A DNA stretch of 64,000 bases, taken from Pedobacter sp014947265 (GTDB taxonomy: Bacteria > Bacteroidota > Bacteroidia > Sphingobacteriales > Sphingobacteriaceae). The stretch's first letter is position 1. Each line of letters starts with the position of its first letter. The stretch spans positions 186,001-250,000 of the forward strand of contig NZ_JADCNK010000003.1 of NCBI RefSeq assembly GCF_014947265.1, read 5' to 3'. Position numbers and translations under genes: made by a program. The notes beneath the pieces were generated by a model. The model was not told the origin of the DNA. It was given only the letters and a program-made list of their open reading frames with translations, and searched no databases. This document shows, in pieces, positions 8,666 to 18,077 of the stretch.

Positions 8666-8680
8666 CTTTTTATTCGTCAC
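8666..8680. repeat. 15-bp direct repeat, right copy (possible att site)
   Basis: This is the same CTTTTTATTCGTCAC as at 2458-2472. It lies just after the IS982 remnant and before the frameshifted lipoprotein gene. If it is an att repeat, the element spans about 6.2 kb. Confidence 0.4.
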
Positions 8681-8752
8681 CTTAAAATTCATAGATTTTA
8701 ATATTGAACATGATTATGTAATTGGCAAATAAATAATTCTTAAATTGAGCCT

Positions 8753-9296
8753 ATGAAAAAAGTATTTCAAAGTATTGCTGTAACTTGTATTTTTATTCAC
8801 ATCCTGTAATGATTCGCCTAGTAAAAAGCAGGAAAGCATTTTATATGAAAAAGACGGCTTAAGTTTTCAATTTCCAGCACATTGGAAAGTAGAAAAAGAT
8901 AAGCCAATAGATGGTGTTGCCAAAAGTAGATTCATCACTATCATTAATCATAAAATTATAAGAGGTCAAGAATTCATTATAATTACTGCATCGGATAGTA
9001 CTGGAACTTTAAAAGAAACATTGGATAATCTCATCAAGCAATCAGAAATTAGTTATACCAGCGGAAATATTGAGTTTGGGGTATTAGATGAAGCCAAAGA
9101 ATTTAAAATTGGTTCGCAAAAAGTACTTCGTCAGAATTTCGAAACCAATCAAAATAATACTTCAAATAGGGGGATTTTTAGTGTTTTTAATTCTGCTGGC
9201 AAAACATTTTCTTTTACAAGTATGGCTGAGGCAACTAATATAATAGCGCATACTGCTATTGTAGACTCTGTAATTAAATCGCTGAAAATCAAATAG
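8753..9296 (+). pseudogene. Frameshifted lipoprotein gene
   Basis: The ATG at 8753 opens a signal peptide (MKKVFQSIAVTCIF) that runs into a stop after IHIL. Dropping one base near 8794 continues the protein as FTSCNDSPSKKQ, with a lipobox-like FTSC. The frame then runs intact for about 165 codons to 9296 (DGLSFQFPAHWKVEKDKP ... IVDSVIKSLKIK). The body resembles small exported proteins that begin GLSFQFPxxW (PsbP/DcrB-like), a weak guess. The frame downstream of the shift is undamaged, so the lesion is recent or a sequencing error. Confidence 0.6.
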
Positions 9297-9554
9297 CTAT
9301 TCATCCAGTTTAAAGTTTTGGTACGAAATAGGTGCGGAAATTATTTAGCATTTAGAACGGATTTTGCCGGTTCGATCTCCGGTTAGTGTATATGAAACAA
9401 CCCAGCCGTACTCAGGTCGAAGCAATTTTGGAAAAAGATATGTTCTTGTGTTCCTGATTTAAACCGTAAAAAATAACTAACAAAGTAATTTCAAATTCCG
9501 GAAAGGGATCAAGTTATTTATTTGTAAAGCAATAGGCCGTAAGCTTTGAAAAGG

Positions 9555-10061
9555 CTACTTCATCAATTTCCAATAGAACATCTCTTGATCTTCCCCAACT
9601 TTCTTAAAATTAAGGAAGGTTAATATTTGTTGTGAAGCCAAATTTTCCTTTGAACAACTCGCAGTAATGGCTTTGATTCCGGTCTGCTTAAATGCCCACT
9701 CTATTAGCCCTGAAGCTGCTTCTTTTGCATATCCTTTTTGAGTTTCACTTTTAATAATCCCATACCCAAGATCAATTTCACCATGTTCATTAGGAAGCCC
9801 CTTAAATCCAATGTCTCCAATTAATATATTTGTGCTTTTATTGAGCACCATCCATGACTCAAATCCAGAAGGATATTTTACTTTATTCAAATTATTTAAA
9901 ATTCTGGGTAAAGTATCCAAAGTCTCCAAATCTGGCCATCCGTACCCGGGCGTAATACCTAAATCTGCAAGAAATGAAGTTGAACAAGACAATGCTTCCT
10001 CGCAAATCTGTATAGTAAACGGCAGCAACTTTAATCTATCTGTTTGAATCTGAAGTGACAT
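9555..10061 (-). CDS. GNAT family N-acetyltransferase (RimJ/RimL type)
   Basis: The 168-residue protein begins LQIQTDRLKLLPFT, the usual start of RimJ/RimL-like acetyltransferases. It contains LIGDIGFKGLPNEHGEIDLGYGI and then ETQKGYAKEAASGLIEWAF, equivalent to the acetyl-CoA-binding Q/RxxGxG/A loop and helix. It ends with ITASCSKENLASQQILTFLNF, the conserved NxxS/AxxxLxxxGF end. Family knowledge: acetyl transfer from acetyl-CoA to an amine or protein N-terminus; the substrate is unknown. It is monocistronic and converges with no neighbour. Confidence 0.85.
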   Translation of the reverse strand: MSLQIQTDRLKLLPFTIQICEEALSCSTSFLADLGITPGYGWPDLETLDTLPRILNNLNKVKYPSGFESWMVLNKSTNILIGDIGFKGLPNEHGEIDLGYGIIKSETQKGYAKEAASGLIEWAFKQTGIKAITASCSKENLASQQILTFLNFKKVGEDQEMFYWKLMK

Positions 10062-10265
10062 AAACCTATATACCGTGTGAATGTTGATTAAATTTTATTG
10101 AGGCACAATGTTAATCAATTATTCCCGACCGACTGTATATTAGCATATCTTGTTAAGATATTGAAGGAAAAATCCTGTATAGAATAGATAACTATCCATT
10201 ATCGTTAATGAGATTCTTTTATGTAACAAGGTACTATGTTATGTATCATAATATAAATATTTTCC

Positions 10266-11438
10266 ATGAAAAAATGCTTTTTTATATTTAGAGTTATAAT
10301 GCTTTGTTTAATTTCTATTCCGTGCTGGTCACAAACAGAAAAATTGCTTACAGATAATCCCCTCAAAAACAAATTAGATAGGGCTGTCCAGGTAGCTGCA
10401 GCAGATTATATGGCTAATCCGGGCACGGTTGGTCTTTCAATCGCTATTTATCAAGATGGACGAAGTTCAATGTACAACTATGGTGAATCAAAAAAAGGAA
10501 CAGGTGAACTAATTAAAGCAAATCAATTGTTTAATTTAGGTTCTGTGGCAAAGACATTTATTGGAATTATGCTTGCACAAGCTGTAATAGATAAAAGAGC
10601 AAACTTACAAGACGACATCCGTAAATATCTCCCGGGAAAGTATCCTAACTTGCAATACCAAGGTCGCCCCGTAAGGTTGATTGACATAGCCAATCATACG
10701 TCTGGTCTGCCGAAGTCATCCAGAAATTTTCCGGCAAAAATTATGGATAGCATAAAGAATATAAGTCTTCCCAAACAGCTTGATTTTTTTGCCCGGTATA
10801 ATCAGGATACACTATTGAAAGATATGCATGATTTTAAGCTTGACACTATACCCGGTACCAAGTACGAATATAACGGCAACGCCATGACAATCCTTATTCT
10901 TTTACTTGAACGCATATATCATCAACCGTATGAGCTGTTAGTAACAAATTACCTTAAAAACCACCTTGGCCTTTACGATACAAGAACGAAAATTCCTGTG
11001 AACCAGTTAAACCGTTTTATTCAGGGATATAAAGATGCATCACGTCCTGTACAATGGTATGATCTCACAAATAAAAAAACTAATGAGATTAATACTAACC
11101 TTTTTTACCCTGGTGGGCCAAGTATGAATTCAACCATGGCAGATATGCTTAAATATGTAATCGCTAATGTTGAAGAAACCGACCCGGCTATAAGATTATC
11201 ACACAAGGAAACTTACCATCAAACAGACAGTACGGGTGTAGGTTTAAGTTGGATGATTGGCAATGATAATGGAAAACGCTTTCTTTACCATAGTGGCCGA
11301 ACAGGTATTGGATTTAGCACACTTTGTATCGCCTATCCTGAAGACAAAATGGGGATCATGATACTTGTTAATGATAACCTTAGTCAAGACAACATATCCA
11401 TTTTAAGCGACAAGATTAAAATTGCACTAATGGAATGA
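10266..11438 (+). CDS. Exported beta-lactamase-like serine hydrolase
   Basis: The 390-residue protein starts with a signal peptide ending near CWSQ. It has the penicillin-binding-protein/class C fold motifs. The nucleophile motif is S93-V-A-K96 in NLGSVAKTFIG. A YEYNGNAM segment sits at the YxN position, with Gly where Asn is usual. HSGRTGIGFST occupies the third (K/H-x-G) motif. DIANHTSGLPK is also typical. Members include esterases, D-aminopeptidases and LACTB-like enzymes; true penicillinase activity is not indicated. The altered YxN motif is visible but its effect is unknown. It is the first gene of an array of exported hydrolases (10-19 kb). Confidence 0.85.
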   Translation: MKKCFFIFRVIMLCLISIPCWSQTEKLLTDNPLKNKLDRAVQVAAADYMANPGTVGLSIAIYQDGRSSMYNYGESKKGTGELIKANQLFNLGSVAKTFIGIMLAQAVIDKRANLQDDIRKYLPGKYPNLQYQGRPVRLIDIANHTSGLPKSSRNFPAKIMDSIKNISLPKQLDFFARYNQDTLLKDMHDFKLDTIPGTKYEYNGNAMTILILLLERIYHQPYELLVTNYLKNHLGLYDTRTKIPVNQLNRFIQGYKDASRPVQWYDLTNKKTNEINTNLFYPGGPSMNSTMADMLKYVIANVEETDPAIRLSHKETYHQTDSTGVGLSWMIGNDNGKRFLYHSGRTGIGFSTLCIAYPEDKMGIMILVNDNLSQDNISILSDKIKIALME

Positions 11439-11727
11439 TGACTTATTCTCATTATTCCCTCGCTTTTTAATAAGAGGCTGGCTTACAATATAATTTAAAT
11501 GGTCTTTTAAGTCCTCCTGCATTTTGCTATTATTATGTATTATAAATAGCTGAGCTTGACCAGGCTCCTACAGAATAGTACTAAAAGCGGTTTTTAAATG
11601 TACTTTGAACTTGCTCCGGCATACACATGTTATGTGTTTCCATGCAGGAATAATGATTATAGCAAGTTGAGGCATTGATTATCATAATTCTTTAATTTAT
11701 ATTGGACCCTTAAGGAAACATCTATTA

Positions 11728-13176
11728 ATGGCCGGAAATAAAATTTATCAAACGATAACCTTCATATTAATATCTTGCTCTGTGCTTCTTTCGTATGGAC
11801 AAACATTAAACTTGAATTCTAATATCAATCATGCTGACCGATTAAGACAAGATTTTACTTTTTTTAGAAATAGTATTCAAAATACGTATCCATCACTTAA
11901 CCGATATTCTGATGAAAAGACGATGAGTGCTGTATTTGACAGTTGCTATGCTTCGATCAGTGAAAAAACCACCGATTTAGAGTTTTACAAAATGCTAAAA
12001 ATTTTAATGAGTAAAATGAAGGATGGACACCTATATTGTAGTTTGCCACCTGCATTAGAAACTTTTCGGAGTGAGAGGGCATCGTTTTTTCCAGTAAAAC
12101 TCCGGTTTATTGACGGTAAAGCATGGGTGGATGCTGTCGCTGCTCCCCAAATCCCTGCGGGGTCTGAAATTATCTCCATTAATAAACGACCTATCAACGC
12201 TGTAATACCTGAGTTATTTAAGTATATAGTGTCTGATGGAAATATTCAGACTAAAAAATATCACATTTTAAACAACTTCTTTTATTTCTATTATTTCATA
12301 GAATTTGGTGAGACACCTTTCTTTGATGTTGATTACAAGTTGAAAGATGGGCAAATAAAAAGTATAAAAATAAAGGCTGATCTTGAAAAAAACATACTTA
12401 AAAATGAAAACACGGATGTCCATCAACCACTTCTTGATTTTTCTATAAAATCTAACCAGATTGCATTAATTACCATAAGGAGCTTTGAACCGTCAGAACT
12501 AAAAATAGATTATAGTGATTTTCTGAAGAATACTTTCAAGAAAATAAGAGATCTTAATATAAAAAAATTGATAATCGATCTTCGTGGAAATACTGGTGGA
12601 CGAGATACTTACGGTAGCCAGCTTTATTCTTATTTGGCAAATAAACCATTTAAGTATTACAAGAGCTTGCAGACAATCTCAATGAAAATGGATTTTGATA
12701 AATTCAAAAGCAATGTGTCTTCCTATAATAACCTGACACCTAAAATGTTTAAAAAGATACATGATAATCGATATCAATTAACGAAAGAAGCTCATCCAAA
12801 TCTTGAAATTATATATCCCGATCAATCTTATAATGGTGAAGTATGGTTTTTAATTGACGGATTGTCATTCTCTACAACAGCGGAATTCTGTGCGATAGCC
12901 TACAGCAACAAGCGTGGAAAGTTTATTGGAGAAGAAACAGGTGGGACATATGATGGAAACACATCTGGTGTACAGTCCGAACTGGTTTTGCCGAATACAA
13001 AAATGGAGATTTCATTTGGTACAGTTAAATACGAAATGGCAGTTAAGACCGCAAAGGAGATTGGAAGGGGGATTATTCCAGAATATAAGATTCAGCCGAC
13101 ATCGCAAGATATCATCAATAAGAACGATGTACAACTAAATTTCGCATTCCAGTTAGCAGGTCAAGATAACAATTGA
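11728..13176 (+). CDS. Exported S41-family peptidase
   Basis: The protein has 482 residues with a signal peptide (ITFILISCSVLLSYGQ). The N-terminal helical part has MKDGHLYCSLP, a hallmark of S41 tail-specific protease relatives. A short PDZ-like segment follows (WVDAVAAPQIPAGSEIISIN). The catalytic domain shows LIIDLRGNTGGRD, then S382 in IDGLSFSTTAEFCAIA, then FIGEETGGTYDGNTSG. These match the IDLRxNxGG and SFS motifs of C-terminal processing peptidases. I expect a periplasmic or surface peptidase. Its neighbours are other exported hydrolases with separate promoters. Confidence 0.88.
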   Translation: MAGNKIYQTITFILISCSVLLSYGQTLNLNSNINHADRLRQDFTFFRNSIQNTYPSLNRYSDEKTMSAVFDSCYASISEKTTDLEFYKMLKILMSKMKDGHLYCSLPPALETFRSERASFFPVKLRFIDGKAWVDAVAAPQIPAGSEIISINKRPINAVIPELFKYIVSDGNIQTKKYHILNNFFYFYYFIEFGETPFFDVDYKLKDGQIKSIKIKADLEKNILKNENTDVHQPLLDFSIKSNQIALITIRSFEPSELKIDYSDFLKNTFKKIRDLNIKKLIIDLRGNTGGRDTYGSQLYSYLANKPFKYYKSLQTISMKMDFDKFKSNVSSYNNLTPKMFKKIHDNRYQLTKEAHPNLEIIYPDQSYNGEVWFLIDGLSFSTTAEFCAIAYSNKRGKFIGEETGGTYDGNTSGVQSELVLPNTKMEISFGTVKYEMAVKTAKEIGRGIIPEYKIQPTSQDIINKNDVQLNFAFQLAGQDNN

Positions 13177-13389
13177 TCGACAGTTGTCATTATTCCTTGG
13201 TATTTGGATCGTTTCGGAATTTCATGGATTTATGATATTTATTGGCACTATTCTACGTCAGTAAATCCTAACTTAAATAAATATATTTTTATTTTGGGAT
13301 TTCATTTAGAGTGTGCAATAAATTTAACGAGATCGACATATGTTCATTAATAAATTAATAATATTCTGCCTAAAATTAGTTTTGATGAT

Positions 13390-13425
13390 GGGTTTTTGAT
13401 AATTTGTGTCAACAAAGACGAAGGT
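13390..13425. repeat. 36-bp imperfect direct repeat, copy 1
   Basis: GGGTTTTTGATAATTTG followed by a CAACAAAGACGAAGGT tail matches 14941-14977 at about 29 of 36 positions with one gap. The two copies flank the erythromycin-esterase-like gene. They could be a shared regulatory site or a recombination scar. Confidence 0.45.
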
Positions 13426-13468
13426 TTATGTTTAACAAGTTGATCATTATTGGTGTGTCAACTCCTGG

Positions 13469-14692
13469 TTAGTTCATCCTGGGAGGATAGGCGGTTTCTA
13501 TATAAAATATTCCATCAATTACCTGGTTAAGATCCATAGATTGGAACCTGTTACCCAAAAGCCTGCTTTCTATGCCGGCATCGATTTTTTTATTTGCAGA
13601 TGTTTTCCGAAAACTTGTAAACGCATATGCGTAACCTTTTTTACCCAATTGTCCTTCGTAGCTCTCTTTAGGAGGTTCTTTTAATTTATGTGTGATTATT
13701 GAGCCGGCTTTTCCTTTATAGCTTGTAAAACCGATGGTAAATAAGTTTTTGTTTAGCTTTTGACGCAGGTACTCACCCATTGGAATGAAAGTTTCATATT
13801 CTTTGCTGTTAACGGATTTTTGATTATAGATAAAATGTGATGTGGCACCCCAACAAATTATTTTTTCACTCTTAAATCTTTGCTCGACTAAGTTCAATAG
13901 ATTCTCTGCCATGATGCTGTCCCTAAAATTCTCATTACTAAATCGACGCTTTGAATCATTCCTTAAATTAGAAACAACTTTTAACCAGAACCCGTTTTCA
14001 TTCTGGTTGGCTGCATTAGCATTATTTGATATAAAATCCGAAATCTTTCTTGCAAATTTTCCAATCAAAGAGGTATCGGTTGCAGATGGTTTTTTATAAA
14101 AGTTTGAATATTTGATTTGTCGCTGGAGAGCAGATTCAAAATTTATCCAATCCGGATCTTTCCTAATTTTGGATGCACCGATGTCCTTCAGAAATGCGCT
14201 CAAATCCCCGAAAAGATATTTTTTTGATAAACTACCACTAAACTGGGTATCAAATCCTGTAACAATTAGAGGTGCAAAGGTTTTTTGCGTATATAAAATA
14301 TATTCTTCTAATTCAGCCAGGGACTTATTGTCCCAAACACCAAAAACAGCCTCCTTTAATATCCCTTTAGATTTACGCTGTGCCAATAGTTCAGCTGCCT
14401 TGCTACAATCAAAGTAACCACTTTCAAAAGCAAGAATATTAAAGCCAAGTTTTTCATGTAGATATTTTACAAGCTGAATTTTTGCATCAAAAGTTGCACC
14501 GTCGAAATGTGTCTGTTCGCCCAAAGTCACTACCCGTACGCCTTCGAAATTTTTATTCAAGATTTCTAAATTTGAAAACCGGCCATTGTTATCACTATGG
14601 ATCTGTACAGTTACCTCATCTATTCTGTTAGACTGTGCACCGCAAAGGAGCGGGATAGCAAGGGTGAATATTAGTAAATATCTATTAATCAT
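13469..14692 (-). CDS. Erythromycin esterase family protein
   Basis: The 407-residue protein has a signal peptide (LLIFTLAIPLLCGAQ). It contains VVTLGEQTHFDGATFDAK and FNILAFESGYFDCSKAAEL, the first two blocks of the EreA/EreB fold (GExTH and the FE catalytic region). Later come APLIVTGFDTQFSG, a C-terminal IICWGATSHFIYN, and a MGEYLRQKL helix. Characterised EreA/B open macrolide lactones, but the family is broad and export makes a different role likely. It is the only minus-strand gene in the hydrolase array, flanked by the 36-bp direct repeats. Confidence 0.85.
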   Translation of the reverse strand: MINRYLLIFTLAIPLLCGAQSNRIDEVTVQIHSDNNGRFSNLEILNKNFEGVRVVTLGEQTHFDGATFDAKIQLVKYLHEKLGFNILAFESGYFDCSKAAELLAQRKSKGILKEAVFGVWDNKSLAELEEYILYTQKTFAPLIVTGFDTQFSGSLSKKYLFGDLSAFLKDIGASKIRKDPDWINFESALQRQIKYSNFYKKPSATDTSLIGKFARKISDFISNNANAANQNENGFWLKVVSNLRNDSKRRFSNENFRDSIMAENLLNLVEQRFKSEKIICWGATSHFIYNQKSVNSKEYETFIPMGEYLRQKLNKNLFTIGFTSYKGKAGSIITHKLKEPPKESYEGQLGKKGYAYAFTSFRKTSANKKIDAGIESRLLGNRFQSMDLNQVIDGIFYIETAYPPRMN

Positions 14693-15124
14693 ACGGCCAA
14701 ATATATCCGATGGATAAGACCTTCAGATATTGTTTAACTAACTTTAACAATTCTTTTCAAATTACCTGGTCCGATAGAAATCATCCTGGATTTGCCTGGA
14801 GTTGTGAGTATCACATACATCAATATCTGATAATAAGGAACGCTTCAAAACATTAAGGTCAAACCGTTATATTGGCTTTTTAGAATTTATTTTTTAATCA
14901 ATGATTATCATAAATTCATTTCACTAATCAAATCAATTTTGGATTTTTGATAATTTGGATTAACTAAAAACGAAGATATTCTTGTAACGAATTACCATTG
15001 TTTCAATCTCAAATGATAATGCACGCTAATTTTTAAACGCAGCTTTATTACCTAATTTTGTCACTTCAACTAATATTTCTACTTTAGAACACCTGAATAT
15101 ATAAGTGCTTATCATTACCGTACA
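14693..15124. other. Intergenic region between divergent exported enzymes
   Basis: This 432-bp AT-rich stretch carries promoters for the divergent genes at 14692 and 15125. It contains TGATTATCATAAATTC (14902-14917), nearly repeated at 11676-11690 upstream of the S41 gene, and the second copy of the 36-bp direct repeat (14941-14977). No gene is visible. Confidence 0.5.
14941..14977. repeat. 36-bp imperfect direct repeat, copy 2
   Basis: GGATTTTTGATAATTTG followed by TTAACTAAAAACGAAGAT pairs with 13390-13425. The shared core TTTTTGATAAT also occurs at 17969-17980 upstream of the esterase gene. Confidence 0.45.
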
Positions 15125-16222
15125 ATGAGAAAAATCTTCACTATCCTACTGCTTTTCTTCTTTTTTCATCAATTACAAGCACAAGTTCACATATCTGATA
15201 AGATTGATACGACCTCACAAAAAGCTAAAGATTTTTGTCGTTTTATTAAGGTTTACATGGGTCAGGATACCACTACAAATAAGTTATGGCATCCTAAATA
15301 TAAAAACAGGTCTTTCTACGATTATAATATGGACTGGCTGTGGAACAGGTATTCACCAAAAAAGTTTGCAACGAAATTTGATCTTCAACTGGTAGAATTG
15401 CAGTCCATTAATGATACCTTATCTTACTTTAAACTGCTTGCCCGCAGTAAGCCGGATAAAGAGGGCAATACTTATGTTAATATTTATAAATATTATATCG
15501 TAAATAAAGACGGGAATTATTACCTGGATAATTGTAAGGCGTATGATTCAAAACTCTTTGTTAGGTATGAAACTAAAAATATTCATTTCTACCTTTCGCC
15601 TTTTTATACGATTAGTAAAAAGGCTATGGACAGGGCGAGCGAAAGCCTGGATTCGATACGCAAAATATTAAAACGCCCGGTATTGAAACAGCCCATTGAA
15701 TACTACATGTGTTCCAATGAAGGGGAACTAAATAACCTGGCTAATATTATTATCTGGGGTAATGGCGGTCTCACTGGCTTTACCAACAATGTGGATGGGT
15801 ATATTGTAGGCATTAACAACAACCCTTCTTACCAGCATGAGTTTATTCACGCAGTTTTAGGCCCAGGCGCCAATTGCTTCTTCTTACAGGAGGGGATAGC
15901 TACTTTGTACGGTGGTACCGACAAGGGTAAAACTACTTACATTAAAGGCATTCAGGAACTTAAAACATGTTATAACAGTGGTAATTGTAGTTTTGATAAA
16001 TTGTACGCCAGGGAAGTTAATGGTAAATACAACAGTGCGCTTACCTACACATTTGCAGCTGCCTGTTGCAATTATTTGATTAAACAATACGGAATAAATT
16101 TTCTCTACCAGTTATATTATGATAAGAGCATTACTTCTGATAATTTTTTAGAAAAAGTTATGCTAAAAACCGGGAAGAGCAGGGAAGATCTAAAAAAAGT
16201 TATAGAAAAGGAAATCTTATAG
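15125..16222 (+). CDS. Exported HExxH zinc peptidase-like protein
   Basis: The 365-residue protein has a signal peptide (ILLLFFFFHQLQAQ). Its catalytic-looking centre is H238-E-F-I-H242 in NPSYQHEFIHAVLGPG, followed about 15 residues later by a glutamate in LQEGIATLYGG. This is the HExxH...E pattern of gluzincin (peptidase MA-like) metalloproteases. Upstream, a long beta-rich part (NTYVNIYKYYIVNKDGNYYLDN) precedes it. The C-terminus ends in LMLKTGKSREDLKKVIEKE, a pattern common in this family. I expect a periplasmic metallopeptidase; the substrate is unknown. Confidence 0.8.
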   Translation: MRKIFTILLLFFFFHQLQAQVHISDKIDTTSQKAKDFCRFIKVYMGQDTTTNKLWHPKYKNRSFYDYNMDWLWNRYSPKKFATKFDLQLVELQSINDTLSYFKLLARSKPDKEGNTYVNIYKYYIVNKDGNYYLDNCKAYDSKLFVRYETKNIHFYLSPFYTISKKAMDRASESLDSIRKILKRPVLKQPIEYYMCSNEGELNNLANIIIWGNGGLTGFTNNVDGYIVGINNNPSYQHEFIHAVLGPGANCFFLQEGIATLYGGTDKGKTTYIKGIQELKTCYNSGNCSFDKLYAREVNGKYNSALTYTFAAACCNYLIKQYGINFLYQLYYDKSITSDNFLEKVMLKTGKSREDLKKVIEKEIL

Positions 16223-16331
16223 TATAGCCCTCAACTGCTTTAATCTACTTTGGTTATTAGCGAAATCATAAACCGTAACATTTGATAATCAGAAGCAAAG
16301 ATATGCCTGCATTTAATCTTTTTATAACTAC

Positions 16332-17690
16332 ATGAGATATATAACCATATTCTGCCTGTTTTTCAGCTTCAGCTCTTTTAGTCAGGAAAAAAAATATGAT
16401 CTTGCCATAAAAAATGCAAAAATTTTCGACGTTAAAACTGGATTAGTCGGCCCGAAACAGGTCATCCTTATAAAAAATGGTATCATTGGTAATATTCTTA
16501 AAAACACTGGCAAATTCGCTGCAAAAAAAACCATTGATGCGCAAGGAAAACTGGTAACCCCAGGTTTTATTGATGCGCACATCCATCCCACAGATGTATT
16601 TGGAGACTATGACAAAGCACCTGAGTATTTGGTAAAAGATTCATTGCTTGTATATAGACAGCGCCTAACTGATGCCTATCTTCCTTGCGGGATCACTACC
16701 GTTATGATGATGGGGCAACCGGAAAAGTGGCTCAAGCCAATCCTGGACTGGTCGGTTAACCCGCTCCCGAATCATATCAATATTTATACAGCTGGTGCAG
16801 CCATTATCTCAAAAGAAGACAGACCAACCTATATTGGTCACGTAGTTGTTGAAAGTCCCTTGGCGGCAAAGAAGAAAATTGAAGCGTATTACCGGCTTGG
16901 CATCAGGCATATTAAACTCTACTGGAGGCTAAGAGATTCCGAGTTTAAAATTGCTTTTAAAACTGCAGATAGCTTAGGCATGAGGGTTTATGGTCATATT
17001 GACCAAAATGTAATGACTATGGATCAAACTTTAGATATTGGTTTAAAAAATTATGAACATCTGGTCACCATCGCTTATAGTGTAATCAAAGAGAATAAAG
17101 ATTGGGATACATTTAATAAAGAATTCACCGGGCACTATGGAGAAGTAAAAACACACTCCGATATACTGAAAATGTTTTTAGAGATGTTCAGATATATTGA
17201 CGAACATAAACAGGCTGAAATTAATATTTTGATTGATAAGCTCGCAAATCAAAATGCTACGTTTTCAACCAGCATAAATATTCTGGCTGAATTATTTCAG
17301 GCAGGTTCCCTTGCCGATTCATCCTCGTTACTAAATCAACAAACAAGGACAGAGGAAAACTTTGAAATTTTCATGAAGTATGTTAAACGGATGCAAGAGA
17401 AAGGAATTAAATTAAGGATCGGAACAGACATGGCAAACGGTGGAAAGTCGCTTCAGGCCGAGCAATTATTGCTATTTAAAAGTGGGTTTTCAATATCTTC
17501 TATATTACAAATCTGTACGATTAACGGAGCGCAGGCTTTAGGGATTGATTCAAAAGTTGGCTTAATCGAGAAAGGTAAGCGGGCTGATCTGCTGATCTGG
17601 CATCAAAGCCCATTTGACAATGCAAACAATTTTCTGTCCGAAAGCATAATCATTAAAGATGGAATGGTATATGAACAATCAATAAAATAG
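16332..17690 (+). CDS. Exported amidohydrolase family protein
   Basis: The 452-residue protein has a signal peptide (MRYITIFCLFFSFSSFSQ). The N-terminal beta part (LVTPGFIDAHIHPTDVF) gives the first metal ligands H83 and H85. Further ligands are a likely Lys in RHIKLYWRL, His in VYGHIDQ and KNYEHLVTI, and Asp in IGTDMANGG. The end (AQALGIDSKVGLIEKGKRAD) is the standard C-terminal beta sandwich of imidazolonepropionase/prolidase-type amidohydrolases. It probably hydrolyses a cyclic amide or dipeptide outside the cytoplasm. It follows the HExxH peptidase by 109 bp on the same strand and could be co-expressed with it. Confidence 0.88.
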   Translation: MRYITIFCLFFSFSSFSQEKKYDLAIKNAKIFDVKTGLVGPKQVILIKNGIIGNILKNTGKFAAKKTIDAQGKLVTPGFIDAHIHPTDVFGDYDKAPEYLVKDSLLVYRQRLTDAYLPCGITTVMMMGQPEKWLKPILDWSVNPLPNHINIYTAGAAIISKEDRPTYIGHVVVESPLAAKKKIEAYYRLGIRHIKLYWRLRDSEFKIAFKTADSLGMRVYGHIDQNVMTMDQTLDIGLKNYEHLVTIAYSVIKENKDWDTFNKEFTGHYGEVKTHSDILKMFLEMFRYIDEHKQAEINILIDKLANQNATFSTSINILAELFQAGSLADSSSLLNQQTRTEENFEIFMKYVKRMQEKGIKLRIGTDMANGGKSLQAEQLLLFKSGFSISSILQICTINGAQALGIDSKVGLIEKGKRADLLIWHQSPFDNANNFLSESIIIKDGMVYEQSIK

Positions 17691-18077
17691 AATGCTCAGA
17701 TAATATATTTACTTAGAAAAGTTTATCATTATTTCACTGAATGATATGTTTGATGGAAAGCAAAATCTTTAATAAGACTATGTTGGAGGTATAAAACAAT
17801 CTTTGGGAAATGTCGGCGATTTATTTACCAGTCGATCCACTTTATAAGAAGTGGCATATCATGAGATTGTTAGTTAGGGATGATAGCTTAAATTTCGGCC
17901 TTATTATCTAAACTAACTTTACAGAAAAACTAAGGTATTTGTGCAACCCCTATATCATTATTCCAACAATTTTTGATAATGATACTAGTTCATATGCTCA
18001 ACGTGTTTTCAAATTTAGTATGTTGCGCAACATTTTAATTCTAAAACTGTCTTTTTGAAAGCCACTATATAACCGAC
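17691..18077. other. Intergenic region upstream of the esterase gene
   Basis: This 387-bp AT-rich stretch holds no gene-like frame. It contains two TTATCATTATTTC-type and TTTTTGATAATGATA motifs resembling those upstream of other genes in the hydrolase array. No terminator is evident. Confidence 0.4.

Noticed and set aside
15204..15395. 63-codon overlapping frame in the HExxH peptidase gene
   Set aside because: Fully inside a supported gene in another frame with a signal peptide and catalytic motif.
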